From Brevibacterium oceani (GTDB lineage: Bacteria; Actinomycetota; Actinomycetes; Actinomycetales; Brevibacteriaceae): a stretch of DNA of 64,000 nt. The position numbers were made by a program, and so were the translations under genes. Below, in pieces: positions 43,867 to 52,833 of this stretch (the first letter of the stretch is position 1; each line of letters begins with the position of its first letter). Location of the stretch: the NCBI RefSeq assembly GCF_013623835.1, contig NZ_JABKDE010000003.1, positions 310,001 to 374,000 of the forward strand, given 5' to 3'. Under the pieces are notes generated by a model that did not search any database, was not told the origin of the DNA, and worked only from the letters and a program-made list of their open reading frames with translations.

Positions 43867-45377
43867 GCACTCCAGCGATCATCGCCTCGATCATCTTCGG
43901 CCTCGCCATGCTCGCGACCATCGGCATCGGCGTGTGGTCTGGTCGGGGGCGGGAGAAGTCCCTCGACGAGTGGTCGGTGTCCGGCCGCGGACTCGGCGTC
44001 GTCTTCATCCTCCTGCTCATGGCCGGCGAAACCTATACGAGTTTCTCGTTCCTCGGGACCGCCGGCTGGTCGTACTCCTACGGCGTGCCGATCCTCTACC
44101 TCATCGGCTACCTGAGCATCGGACTCGTCGTCGCCTACCTCGTCGGCCCGCTGTTCTGGACCTATGCGGCACGGCACAAGCTCGTCAGCCTCTCCGACAT
44201 CGTCGAACATCGTTTCCGCTCACGGGGGCTGGCGATTCTCGTCGCCGTGCTCGCGACGGTGTTCATCGTTCCCTACATCCAGCTGCAGATCCAGGGCATG
44301 GGCGCCGTGGTCAACGCGATGAGCTACGGCGCGATCGACCTCAAGATCGCCGCGATCATCTCCTTCATCGTCGCCGAGGCGTTCATCCTCTTCTCGGGCC
44401 TGCGCGGTTCCGCATGGGTGTCGGTGTTCAAGGACGGGCTCGTCATCCTCGCCGTCGCGTTTCTCGCGGTCTACGTGCCGCTGCACTACTTCGACGGGCT
44501 AGCGCCGCTGCTCGACCGCCTCGTGGTGGAGAAGTCGCAGTGGCTGACCTTCCCCGGTGCCGGCGACGGGGTCTACGGCAGTGCGTGGTTCATCTCGACG
44601 ATCATCCTCAACGGGATCACGATCACGGTGTTCCCGACGTCGATCGCCGGATACCTGTCGGGCACCTCGGCGAATGCGCTGCGTCGGAACTCGATCATCC
44701 TGCCCTGGTACCAGCTGCTGCTCCTCGTGCCGATGATGGTCGGCGTGGCCGCGCTCTTCGTCGTACCCGCCCTCAAGGATGCGGATCTGGCTCTGTTCTC
44801 CGTGGTCATCGACTCTCTGCCGGCACCGATCGTTGCGCTCATCGGTGTTGCCGGTGCGCTGTCTGCGATCGTGCCGATGAGCGTGTACATGCTCTCGATA
44901 GGATCGATGTGGGGCCGGACTGTTCTGGGCGGCGGTCTGGCCGGTCCGAAGGATGCGGCCTCGCTGACGAGTGAGCAGCTGGCCGCTCGAGGGCTGCGCC
45001 AGAAGACTCTGTCCCAGTGGGTGTGCCTGGCTGTCGGCGTGATCGCGCTGGTGATGAGCCTGCTCATGCCCGATGCGCTCGTCGAGCTGTCGGTCCTCAG
45101 CTATGAAGGTCTGGCCCAGGTCGTACCCGCGGCACTGCTCGCACTCTACTGGCCGCGGATGTCGAAGCAGGCAGCTGCGGCGGGCCTCATCGTCGGTTCG
45201 GTCGTCATGGTCGCTCTCCACTACACGGGCAATGATCCGCTGCTCGGCATCAACGGCGGCCTCTGGGCGGTCGCCGCAAACCTCGTGGTCGTCATCGTCG
45301 TGACGCTCGCGAAGCCGGATCCTCGCTGGGTGCCGGCGGCGGAACATCAGACCCGCAAGCGCGAAGCTCTCAGGTAA
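43863..45377 (+). CDS. Sodium:solute symporter (SSS family)
   Basis: 504 residues with about 13 membrane helices. The early block RGLGVVFILLLMAGETYTSFSFLGTAGWSYSYG and SLSDIVEHRFRS are characteristic of the SSS/PanF-like branch. Substrates of this branch paired with DUF3311 are monocarboxylates or related small acids; nothing here decides which. Next to the branched-chain dehydrogenase operon an oxo acid or short carboxylate would make sense. The gene ends inside a long terminator palindrome. Confidence 0.88.
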   Translation: MSTPAIIASIIFGLAMLATIGIGVWSGRGREKSLDEWSVSGRGLGVVFILLLMAGETYTSFSFLGTAGWSYSYGVPILYLIGYLSIGLVVAYLVGPLFWTYAARHKLVSLSDIVEHRFRSRGLAILVAVLATVFIVPYIQLQIQGMGAVVNAMSYGAIDLKIAAIISFIVAEAFILFSGLRGSAWVSVFKDGLVILAVAFLAVYVPLHYFDGLAPLLDRLVVEKSQWLTFPGAGDGVYGSAWFISTIILNGITITVFPTSIAGYLSGTSANALRRNSIILPWYQLLLLVPMMVGVAALFVVPALKDADLALFSVVIDSLPAPIVALIGVAGALSAIVPMSVYMLSIGSMWGRTVLGGGLAGPKDAASLTSEQLAARGLRQKTLSQWVCLAVGVIALVMSLLMPDALVELSVLSYEGLAQVVPAALLALYWPRMSKQAAAAGLIVGSVVMVALHYTGNDPLLGINGGLWAVAANLVVVIVVTLAKPDPRWVPAAEHQTRKREALR

Positions 45378-45434
45378 CGCGAAACTCGAAAAAGTCGTCG
45401 CCGGCGGCGGCTCTTTCGAGCTTCGCGCTACCTG
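45371..45434. terminator. 64-bp near-palindrome, bidirectional terminator
   Basis: Two abutting 32-nt arms centred on CC|GG (45371-45402 and 45403-45434) with five mismatches, all A/G or T/C, so most become G:U pairs in one or the other transcript. It contains the stop codon of the symporter and faces the convergent antitoxin gene. Confidence 0.75.
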
Positions 45435-45455
45435 AGCGAGAACAGCGACAGCCGA

Positions 45456-45773
45456 TCAAGCTGACCGCGGTTCCTGATGCACTTCCAACCGCAGATTGAG
45501 TGCTTGCGTAACCCGGAGCACTGTCGACCACCTTGGGTTTCCATCAGCGGACAGGGCTCGGTAGAGGCCGTCACGGCTCATCCCCACTCTTCGAGCGAGT
45601 TCACTCATGTTGCCGGAACGCGCAAGAATCCCCAGTGCGGCAGGCAGTGCTCCGGGATCATCCGCTGAGTCCTCGAGCGCAGTCGTCAGCAGAGCCGCCG
45701 CATCATCAGAGTCGGCAATGTAGTCGGCTGCGTCGAAAACCGGGAATTCCCCACCCACTCTGGCCACACTCAC
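45456..45773 (-). CDS. Orphan HigA-like antitoxin
   Basis: 105 residues from a GTG at 45773. It is a clear paralogue of the antitoxin at 898-1197: both share F-x-x-(Y/F)DAADY, the closing half SELARRVGMSR-GLY-ALSADGNP, and a final strand (SALGLRLRF versus QALNLRLEV). The region upstream on this strand, where the toxin should lie, has only a palindrome and the end of an acyl-CoA dehydrogenase gene. No toxin remnant is visible. It may be a relic or a cross-acting antidote to the toxin at 1190. Confidence 0.75.
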   Translation of the reverse strand: MSVARVGGEFPVFDAADYIADSDDAAALLTTALEDSADDPGALPAALGILARSGNMSELARRVGMSRDGLYRALSADGNPRWSTVLRVTQALNLRLEVHQEPRSA

Positions 45774-45826
45774 TGTTGGCCCGGGAGAGGCGACCGCATG
45801 TGGACGACATATTCAGGCCCGTGCCT

Positions 45827-45890
45827 CGTTCAAGCGCCAGCGCACGTGTCGACCGGCGCACGACTCGACAGGTGCGCTGCCACTTGAACG
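45827..45890. repeat. Palindromic element, copy 2 (after acyl-CoA dehydrogenase)
   Basis: 26-nt arms (45827-45852, 45865-45890) matching at 23 positions with a 12-nt spacer. The arms follow the same plan as copy 1: CGTTCAAG outermost, then AGCGC, then TGTCGA; in both copies the right arm is followed by ACG. It is placed as a terminator for the minus-strand acyl-CoA dehydrogenase operon. Confidence 0.7.
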
Positions 45891-45952
45891 ACGCCGGCCG
45901 GTGACAGCCGAACCGGGTTCGGCGCGAACGAAGCGCACGAGCGCGCCGCGCT

Positions 45953-47158
45953 TCACCCGTCGAGGAGTGCTGCCGCGTACATCGGGCGGGCCGCATCCGC
46001 ACTCGGCGGGTGGAAGAGACCGGCCGTGGCATCGCGGAACAGACGCGAGAGTTCGTGCTTGTTGCCGAATCCGCTGCCGCTCGTGCACATGAGCGCGGTC
46101 TCCGCGCACCGGCGGGCCGCCTCGGCGGATCTGATGCGCGCCCCCACCAACCGCAGCGGCCAGCCGGCGCCGTGGTCGACGAGGTCATCGAAGTCCCGCG
46201 CGTACGCGTCGATCATCGCGGTCACGGGCATGAAGTCGAGGTGCGCGTCGGCCAGGCGCGTCCGAGCCTCCGGAACTTCGGCGAAGGTGACTCCGGCCTT
46301 CGCAGACTTCCGCTTGTGCAGTCCTGCCGCCCCGAGTTCGAGGGCCCGGGCGGCGACCCCGGCGTAGACCGCGGCGATGAGGAGCTGGAAATTCGAGGTG
46401 ATGGCGAAGGTGAGAAGGTCAGGATGCTTGCCGGCGGGAATGACCCGCGAGACTCGTTCGGGCTTCATCGGCACGTTCTCAAGGACCGTCGCCCGCGACT
46501 GCGAGGCCCGCATGCCGAGCACATCCCAGTCGTCGGAGACGGTGATGCCGGGAGCCGACCGCTCGATGAACCCGTAGACGAGCTCACCCTCGGCCGGCTG
46601 ATCGGCGTCCGGGCCGGCGATCCCGTCATCGTCGGCGACCACGGATCCGTGGACGATGAGCCGCGTCCACACCGGCGACAGGGAGGTGAAGATCTTCACC
46701 CCGGTGAGTTCGAAGCCGCCGTCGGCAGTGGGCACCGCCTCAGTGGTCGACCCCTGCAGAACCCAGTCGTTCGAGGGTTCGGAGATGCCGAAGGCGAAGA
46801 TCTCACCGGCCATGACCTCGTCGAATACCCAGCTCAGCGTGTCGTCGCCGCGGACGTTCATCGCCTTGACCACGCCCGTGCACATGAGGTGCATGTTGAT
46901 CGCGAGCGCCGTCGCCGGGGCCGCCGAGGCCAGCCGCTGCTGCAGCCGGGAGACCTCGAACAGGTTCAGCCCCGGTCCGCCGAATGACTCGGGGACGAAG
47001 AGCGTGAGGTAACCGCGCTCCTTGAGCTCGGCGAGGTCCTCGTCGAAGAACCGGTTCTCCTGGTCATAGACGTCGGCACGTTCCCGGAAGCGTTCGAGCA
47101 GGTCATCGGGCAGGTAGGTCTCGGCCAGCTCGCCGAGGCGGGTCTCACGGTCGGTCAT
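45953..47158 (-). CDS. Acyl-CoA dehydrogenase-like flavoprotein
   Basis: 401 residues. The ACAD plan is visible: an N-terminal helical domain (ELKERGYLTLFVPESFGGPGLNLFEVSRLQQRLASAAPATALAINMH), a beta domain (FAFGISEPSNDWVLQGSTTEAVPTADGGFELTGVKIFTSLSPV) and a helical C-terminal domain. It should oxidise an acyl-thioester with electrons to ETF. The substrate may be an acyl-CoA or a carrier-bound acyl made by the two genes upstream, to which it is coupled (ATGA overlap with the ketosynthase). The glutamate base could not be placed with certainty. Confidence 0.85.
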   Translation of the reverse strand: MTDRETRLGELAETYLPDDLLERFRERADVYDQENRFFDEDLAELKERGYLTLFVPESFGGPGLNLFEVSRLQQRLASAAPATALAINMHLMCTGVVKAMNVRGDDTLSWVFDEVMAGEIFAFGISEPSNDWVLQGSTTEAVPTADGGFELTGVKIFTSLSPVWTRLIVHGSVVADDDGIAGPDADQPAEGELVYGFIERSAPGITVSDDWDVLGMRASQSRATVLENVPMKPERVSRVIPAGKHPDLLTFAITSNFQLLIAAVYAGVAARALELGAAGLHKRKSAKAGVTFAEVPEARTRLADAHLDFMPVTAMIDAYARDFDDLVDHGAGWPLRLVGARIRSAEAARRCAETALMCTSGSGFGNKHELSRLFRDATAGLFHPPSADAARPMYAAALLDG

Positions 47159-48504
47159 GGTTCTCCTTCAGTGCGAGGTTGAGTTCGCGAAAGTACGGCC
47201 CGCCGCAGGATGATCGCCCCGTTGTGCCCGCCGAAGCCGAACGAGGTCGACAGTACGGTGTCCACGGCCGCCTCGGCGTCGGTCGATTTCGCACTGAGAT
47301 CCCGTGCTTGACCTGCGACGAAATTCCAGCCGTCGAATTCCGGATCGGCGAGGTTGAGCGTCGGGGGCAGCACCTGATCCCTCATCGTCATGATCGCGAT
47401 GATCGCCTCGACGACCCCGGAGGCACCGAGCAGGTGCCCCGTCGATGATTTCGTCGCCGCGATCGGGATGTGCCGCCCAGCCTCCCCCAGCGCTGAGTCG
47501 AACGCGGCGAGTTCCGCGCGATCCCCGGCAGGCGTGCCCGTGGCATGGGCGTTGATGTGGTCGATATCGCCGGGTTCCAGCCCTGCGTCGTTCAGAGCCT
47601 GGACCACCGCCGAGGCGGCTCCCCGTCCGCCCGGATGTGGGTTCGTCGGGTGATGAGCATCGCTGGCGGCACCGAAACCGGCGAGCTCGGCCAGCGGCAT
47701 CGTCCCACGTGAGGCCGCCGAGTCCGCGGATTCGAGGAGGATCGCGGCGGCACCCTGGCTCATCACGAACCCATTGCGTCCTGCATCGAAGGGCCGGCTG
47801 GCCGCAGCCGGATCGCCTTCGAAGCCTGCGGCAAGTGCTCGCATGTTCGCGTTCGACGCGAGGTTGACCGGGCCGAGGCAGTCCTCCATGCCGACGACGA
47901 GCACGGCGTCGGCGTAACCGTGACGGATGCGGCGCATCGCCTCACCCAGGCCGATCGCTCCCGACGCGCAGGTCGCCGAGACTCCCTGTCCGGGACCGCG
48001 GAGGTCGAAGCGCTGACTGATGAGCGCGGCCGCCGAGTCCGGCGCCCCGTGGATGGCGAGAGTGAGCGGGACTCCGCGGGGACCGTCGGCGTCGAGCGCA
48101 CGGGTCGCGGCCTGCATCGCATCGACAGGGCCGGAACCGGTGGCGGCGATGACGACGGTGCGATCGCGGTCCCACGGCAGGTCGTCGGCGGGGGCCGGGA
48201 TTCCTGCTTGCGCGAGCGCCTGATCGGCGGCGGCGATGGCCCAGTGCTGGACGGGGCTGAGCCGACGGGCGAGCGCTCGGGGCAGGACCGCCTCGGCGTC
48301 GAAGTCTCTGATCTGCCCGCCGATCCGCACGGCAAGGTCATCGAACTGCTCACCTGCGAGAACGTCGATGGCGCTGCGCCCGGATCGCACAGACTCCCAC
48401 AACGCATCGGCGTCGAGCCCGCTCGGGGTGATGGCGCCGAGGCCGGTGACGACGACCTCGCGATACCCGTCGGCCCGGCTCCGCTGTTCGTCGGGAGTGT
48501 TCAC
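47155..48504 (-). CDS. Beta-ketoacyl synthase, FabF/KAS II type
   Basis: 449 residues. The thiolase-fold active site is complete: nucleophile in GVSATCASGAIGLGEA, first histidine in NAHATGTPAGD and second in KSSTGHLLGASGVVEAI; the closing SFGFGGHNGAIILRR is typical. It condenses malonyl-ACP with an acyl primer. It is not accompanied by fabD, fabG or an acyl carrier protein, so it is not the housekeeping enzyme. Overlaps on both sides (4 bp with the AMP-ligase and 4 bp with the ACAD) tie it into a three-gene operon. Confidence 0.88.
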   Translation of the reverse strand: MNTPDEQRSRADGYREVVVTGLGAITPSGLDADALWESVRSGRSAIDVLAGEQFDDLAVRIGGQIRDFDAEAVLPRALARRLSPVQHWAIAAADQALAQAGIPAPADDLPWDRDRTVVIAATGSGPVDAMQAATRALDADGPRGVPLTLAIHGAPDSAAALISQRFDLRGPGQGVSATCASGAIGLGEAMRRIRHGYADAVLVVGMEDCLGPVNLASNANMRALAAGFEGDPAAASRPFDAGRNGFVMSQGAAAILLESADSAASRGTMPLAELAGFGAASDAHHPTNPHPGGRGAASAVVQALNDAGLEPGDIDHINAHATGTPAGDRAELAAFDSALGEAGRHIPIAATKSSTGHLLGASGVVEAIIAIMTMRDQVLPPTLNLADPEFDGWNFVAGQARDLSAKSTDAEAAVDTVLSTSFGFGGHNGAIILRRAVLSRTQPRTEGEP

Positions 48505-50162
48505 AGTCGCGTTCCCTGTCCGCTCATGATCAGCTCAACGGTTTCGGCGCGCCGAATCTTCCCACCGACGGTTCGCGGCAGCCGGTCGAGTGTGTAGAAC
48601 CGACGCGGCACGAACTGCGGGGCCAGCTGCGCGCGGGCATGGGCGAGCAGTGCGGCCTTGTCGGGCAGTGCGGCCTTGTCGGGCGTGCCCTGCATGGTCG
48701 CCGCGGCGTCGGATCCGGAGCCGACCTCGATGACGAGGGCCACGATGCTGCCGAGACTGTCATCGGGCAGCGCGATCGCGCAGACTTCGCCGAGGCGGGG
48801 CCGTCCGTCGCCTGTAGACCCATCGTCGCTTGCCACCCCACTATCGACAGCGGTCCCGACCAGCGAGAACGCCTCGAACGCGCGCTCCACCTCGGGCAGT
48901 GACACCTTGTGCCCTCCGGTGATGGCGATGTCCCCAGCGCGGCCGGCCAGTTGGAGCAGTCCGTTCTCTATCCGGCCCTGGTCGCCGACGCTGGCCCATC
49001 CGTCGGGACCGCGCAGCACGTCCTCGGTCGTGCCGGTGACGTAGTCGTACGAGCACGCGGCAGCCTGGATCCACAGGGTGCCGATCTCGCCGTCGGGCAG
49101 CGGCACACCATCGTCGCCGCGCACCTCGGCTCCGATCGTGTCGTAGACGGTGATCCAGGTGCCGTCGCCGTCGCGGCTGTCGCCGATGAAACCGATCTCG
49201 GCCGCACCGTAGTAGCTGATCAGCCGGGTCTCGGGCAGCACCTCGCCGAGGCTGCTCCGGATGCTCGCCGGCAGGTTCGCTCCCCCGGTGACGACGAGGT
49301 CGAGACCTCGGAACCGCTCGGGGGAACGGCGAGCCGCCTCGGCGATGGCACGCACCACGGCGGGGACGGCGACGATGCGGGTGATGGCTTCGTCGGCGAT
49401 GCGTGCGCCCATCGTGAAGGGGTCGAACTCGTCGGCGACGTGGACGCTGCCGCCGGTGGCGAGGCACTCGATGACGGCGTAGAGGGTGAGGCTGTAGGAC
49501 ACGGGCCCGGGCGCGAGCGTCGCGACGCCCGGGAAAGGTTCGAGGTGCGCCGAGGAGACGGCGACGTTGTCGCGGTACTGCCGGCGGGTCTTGATGAAGG
49601 CCTTGGGATTGCTCGTCGTGCCCGAGGAGAAGAGCATGAGGAACGGTTCGGCATCGTCGCGGACGGTCGGTGGGGTCGTCGTCGTTTCGCCGATGGCCGC
49701 CGTGGTGAGCGCGCCGGCAGCCACGTCAGCTTCGAGTTCGCGCAGCTGAGCGAGCGTGACGACGGTGCCCGTCCATGCGGAGGAGGCGAGCGCCTCGGCG
49801 AGGTCGGTCGAATCGCTGATGACGACGCCGATTCCGGTCGTCGTGATGACCCCTACCTGGTGGTTCAGCGGCCAGCGCGGATCGATCGTGGCCGATACCG
49901 CACGGAAGCCGGCGAGCCCGGCGATGATGCGGGAGGTCTCGAACGCCGAGGTGAGGCTGACGGCCGTGATCGGGATGCCCTCGGTCTCGGGGGCGGGATG
50001 CGGTGGTGCGGACTGCGCGCCGTGGAGGGAGTCGACGGCGGCGAACAGGGAGCGGGAGTCCGCGACGAGCTCGCCGTAGGTGAGCCGCTGATCAGCACTG
50101 ACGATCGCGAGCTGGTCGGGATGGGCCTTGGCGACCTCGAGAATGCTCGACGTGATCGGCAA
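48501..50162 (-). CDS. AMP-forming acyl-CoA/acyl-ACP synthetase
   Basis: 553 residues from a TTG at 50162, chosen because GGGAGG lies 6 nt before it; a GTG at 50198 has no such site. ANL-family motifs: P-loop LMLFSSGTTSNPKAF, SYYGAAEIGFI, GDQGRIENG, GGHKVSLPEVE and the catalytic C-terminal lysine in RTVGGKIRR. It activates a carboxylic acid for the ketosynthase downstream, either as CoA or carrier thioester. The substrate is unknown. First gene of the operon, divergent from DUF402. Confidence 0.85.
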   Translation of the reverse strand: MPITSSILEVAKAHPDQLAIVSADQRLTYGELVADSRSLFAAVDSLHGAQSAPPHPAPETEGIPITAVSLTSAFETSRIIAGLAGFRAVSATIDPRWPLNHQVGVITTTGIGVVISDSTDLAEALASSAWTGTVVTLAQLRELEADVAAGALTTAAIGETTTTPPTVRDDAEPFLMLFSSGTTSNPKAFIKTRRQYRDNVAVSSAHLEPFPGVATLAPGPVSYSLTLYAVIECLATGGSVHVADEFDPFTMGARIADEAITRIVAVPAVVRAIAEAARRSPERFRGLDLVVTGGANLPASIRSSLGEVLPETRLISYYGAAEIGFIGDSRDGDGTWITVYDTIGAEVRGDDGVPLPDGEIGTLWIQAAACSYDYVTGTTEDVLRGPDGWASVGDQGRIENGLLQLAGRAGDIAITGGHKVSLPEVERAFEAFSLVGTAVDSGVASDDGSTGDGRPRLGEVCAIALPDDSLGSIVALVIEVGSGSDAAATMQGTPDKAALPDKAALLAHARAQLAPQFVPRRFYTLDRLPRTVGGKIRRAETVELIMSGQGTRL

Positions 50163-50272
50163 ATCTGACCTCCCTGAGCGGTGACTTCGCTTCCACACTA
50201 CATCGCCCTTCGGGCGTCACCTGCGGGCGGATCGAAGCAGACGATCGGAGCGAACAGTCAGGTGTCACAATC

Positions 50273-50968
50273 ATGATTGCAGGTATGGACGACACCAGAG
50301 AACCGCATTCTCCCGCACCGACCACACAGCATCCCAGGTGGCGCCGCGGCGACCAGATCCTGTGGACGTACACGAACCCGGCCCATCCCGGGCTGTACGA
50401 TCAGCGTCCGGTCACGGTCATCGCTGACGATGAGCGCCACCTTGCGGTGTGGCTCGAGTCAGGGACCCGCATGCTCCATCATGTCCTCGCCGACGGCTCC
50501 GGCATCCGCACCGCCGACGGGCCCGCCAGGTTCGGTGCACCCCGTGCACAGGGGCTCAAACGCTGGCAGGGTCCGGGCATCGTCGCGGTCTTCCAGCCGG
50601 GATTCGACTATTCGGTGTGGTTCTTCGAAACGCCCTCGGGCCGCCGCGACTCCTTCTACGTCAACCTCGAGGATCCCTTTGTCCGCTTCGATCGCGGCGT
50701 CCTCACCGCCGACCACGTCCTCGACATCGTCGTCGATGCTGCCGGCAACTACCAGCTCAAGGACGAGGACGAACTCGAATTCGCTCGTGAGGCCGGGATG
50801 TTCTCCGACGAGAAGGTCGCTCGCATCCGCGCCGCAGCCGATTCCGCCGTCGAGGACATCGAGGCGTGGCGCTTCCCCTTCGATTCGGACTACCCGGACT
50901 TCCACCCGGACCGAGCCTGGCCGTCGCCGGACCTGCCCGCCGAGGCGACCTGGGACTTCGAGAGCTGA
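50273..50968 (+). CDS. DUF402 (FomD-like) protein
   Basis: 231 residues from the ATG at 50273, or 227 from the ATG at 50285; CACAAT just upstream suggests a short or absent leader. The DUF402 core is clear: WFFETPSGRRDSFYVNLEDPF, RFDRGVLTADHVLDIVVDAAGNYQLKDEDELEFAREAGM. Characterised relatives (FomD, and the Streptomyces and Staphylococcus nucleoside di/triphosphatases) hydrolyse nucleotide phosphoanhydrides using two metal ions held by the acidic residues of these blocks. It is probably a nucleotide phosphatase. Confidence 0.8.
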   Translation: MIAGMDDTREPHSPAPTTQHPRWRRGDQILWTYTNPAHPGLYDQRPVTVIADDERHLAVWLESGTRMLHHVLADGSGIRTADGPARFGAPRAQGLKRWQGPGIVAVFQPGFDYSVWFFETPSGRRDSFYVNLEDPFVRFDRGVLTADHVLDIVVDAAGNYQLKDEDELEFAREAGMFSDEKVARIRAAADSAVEDIEAWRFPFDSDYPDFHPDRAWPSPDLPAEATWDFES

Positions 50969-50991
50969 GCGCCGAGGCGACACATGGGCCC

Positions 50992-51040
50992 CGAGACAAC
51001 GGCGGAGCGCCGAGACTACGGAGCGCACACCGTTGTCTCG
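50992..51040. terminator. Terminator between convergent DUF402 and aldehyde dehydrogenase genes
   Basis: CGAGACAACGG (50992-51002) pairs exactly with CCGTTGTCTCG (51030-51040); the 27-nt loop has a further short GC-rich inner stem. Confidence 0.6.
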
Positions 51041-51096
51041 ACGCTCCACAATGGTTTCGGCGAAAGCCGAGCTGGAAGGCTGACCCTCCAGCAACC

Positions 51097-52491
51097 TCAG
51101 TCGGCCACGTAGTACATCCGCTTGTTGACGAACTCGTCCATGCCGTAGGGGCCGAGCTCACGGCCGAAGCCCGAGCGCTTCGTTCCGCCGAACGGGATCT
51201 CCGCACCCTCACCGGCCGGGGTGTTGACGTTCGACATGCCGACATCGAGGCGCTGGGCGAGCTTCGCGGCCCGCTCCTCGTCCTTGGAGAACACGGCGCC
51301 GCCGAGGCCGAAGCGCGTGTCATTGGCCAGCTTGAGAGCCTCGTCGTCGCTGCCCACCTTGTAGACGGTGGCCACGGGACCGAAGAGCTCTTCACGGTAG
51401 GCGTCCATCTCCGAGGTGATCCCGGTGAGCACGGCCGGCGAGACGTAGGCCGAACCGTCGGTCGCGAGTTCGCCGCCGACCAGGGTCGCACCCTGCTCGA
51501 CGGCACGGTCGAGCTGCTTGCGCAGGTTCTCTGCGGCCGAACGCGAGGACAGCGGCGAGTATTTGCCGTCCCCAGCCTCGGCGGGGGTGCCCTTCTCCCA
51601 CGACTTCGCCCGTTCGGTCAGGCCGGACACGAAGTCGTCGTAGATGTCGTCCATGACGATCATCCGCTTGTTCGCGTTGCAGACCTGGCCGGTGTTGTAC
51701 AGGCGGGTGCCCCATGCGGTGTCGACGGCCTCGTTCATGTCATCGGTGTCGAGGATGATGTAGGGATCGGAGCCGCCGAGCTCGAGCACGGCCTTCTTGA
51801 GGTACTTGCCGGCGGTCGCGGCCACGGCGGATCCGGCGCGTTCGGAACCGGTCAGGGAGACGCCCTCGACACGGTCGTCGGCGATGATCGTCTCGATCTG
51901 CTCGTGCGTGGCGTAGATGTTGGTGTACACGCCCTCGGGGATGCCGGCTTCCTTCATGAGTTCGGCGATCTTCGCCGAGGAGCGGGGGCAGATCTCCGCG
52001 TGCTTGAGGATGATCGTGTTGCCGAGCACGAGGTTCGGAGCGGCGAAGCGGGCGACCTGGTAGTAGGGGAAGTTCCAGGGCATGATGCCCAACAGCGCAC
52101 CGACGGGGCGGCGCTGGATGAAGGCCTTGCCTCCGGACATCGACTCGATGGGCTCGTCGGCGGCGAACTTCGGGCCGTTGTCGGCGTAGTAGTTGAAGAT
52201 GGCCTCGCAGAACTCGGCCTCTTCCTCACCTTCGGCGGTGGGCTTGCCCATCTCCTCGGCGATGATCTCGGCGAGTTCGGCCTTGCGCTCACCGAACAGG
52301 GCGGCGACCTTGTTGACGACGGCCGCGCGCTCTTCGATGGTCTTCTCGCGCCAGCTCAGGTATCCCTCGTGCGCGGAGCTGAGGACCTGCTGGATCTCCT
52401 CGTCGGTCGCGTTGTCGAACTTCTCGACGACTTCACCGGTGGACGGGTTCTCGACACGATAGCCGCCTGCGGCACTGCCTACGTTGCTCAT
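51097..52491 (-). CDS. NAD(P)-dependent succinate-semialdehyde-type dehydrogenase
   Basis: 464 residues, intact aldehyde dehydrogenase: YRVENPSTGEVVEKF at the front, PWNFPYYQVARFAAPNL, LTGSERAGSAVA, LELGGSDPYIIL, catalytic cysteine in NTGQVCNANKR, EELFGPVATVY, and PFGGTKRSGFGRELGPYG at the end. The pattern is closest to GabD-like enzymes of the YneI/Sad type. It could oxidise succinate semialdehyde or another short aldehyde. Single gene; its 5' region (52492-52833) is unusually structured. Confidence 0.88.
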   Translation of the reverse strand: MSNVGSAAGGYRVENPSTGEVVEKFDNATDEEIQQVLSSAHEGYLSWREKTIEERAAVVNKVAALFGERKAELAEIIAEEMGKPTAEGEEEAEFCEAIFNYYADNGPKFAADEPIESMSGGKAFIQRRPVGALLGIMPWNFPYYQVARFAAPNLVLGNTIILKHAEICPRSSAKIAELMKEAGIPEGVYTNIYATHEQIETIIADDRVEGVSLTGSERAGSAVAATAGKYLKKAVLELGGSDPYIILDTDDMNEAVDTAWGTRLYNTGQVCNANKRMIVMDDIYDDFVSGLTERAKSWEKGTPAEAGDGKYSPLSSRSAAENLRKQLDRAVEQGATLVGGELATDGSAYVSPAVLTGITSEMDAYREELFGPVATVYKVGSDDEALKLANDTRFGLGGAVFSKDEERAAKLAQRLDVGMSNVNTPAGEGAEIPFGGTKRSGFGRELGPYGMDEFVNKRMYYVAD

Positions 52492-52833
52492 TCCAGACTC
52501 CTTCGACTTCGGGCGCCTGTTGGCGCCGATTAAGCAATCGCATACCTGTTCGCCGCCGAAATCGACGGATTGCGTATGCCTGTCTCACACGCTATCAATC
52601 CGTGACCTGCGCAACAAGTGCCGGAACCTGGGGGAATCCTCAGTCCCCGATCGTCCGTGGTCCCCTCGCCGATGCGGTGCGGATTCCGAATCGGTCACAA
52701 CGAAATCCGAACCGCGCTCGCGACGAGAGAACGCCGGCCTCGATCGGGGACCACCCGCCTCGGCGAGGGGTCCGCTCCGGTCCCTGTTCATCGAACCAGA
52801 AGACCGCAACGGTTCACCTCGCTTCGCGGGAAC
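52492..52833. other. 342-bp non-coding region with mutually exclusive stems
   Basis: Between the E1-like gene and the aldehyde dehydrogenase, both on the minus strand. GTCCCCGATCG (52643-52653) pairs with 52741-52751, GGTCCCCTCGCCGATGCGG (52659-52677) pairs with 52755-52773 (17 of 19), and GTGGTCCCC (52657-52665) can instead pair with 52746-52754. These pairings cross or compete. It could be a terminator plus 5' leader or a structured regulatory RNA. No protein gene is visible. Confidence 0.5.

Noticed and set aside
45953..50162. The ligase/ketosynthase/dehydrogenase trio as a polyketide or aryl-polyene cluster
   Set aside because: Carrier protein, ketoreductase, dehydratase and second ketosynthase are all missing.
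48909..50168. A 419-codon plus-strand open frame opposite the AMP-ligase
   Set aside because: Shadow of the ligase gene; no start signal or domain.
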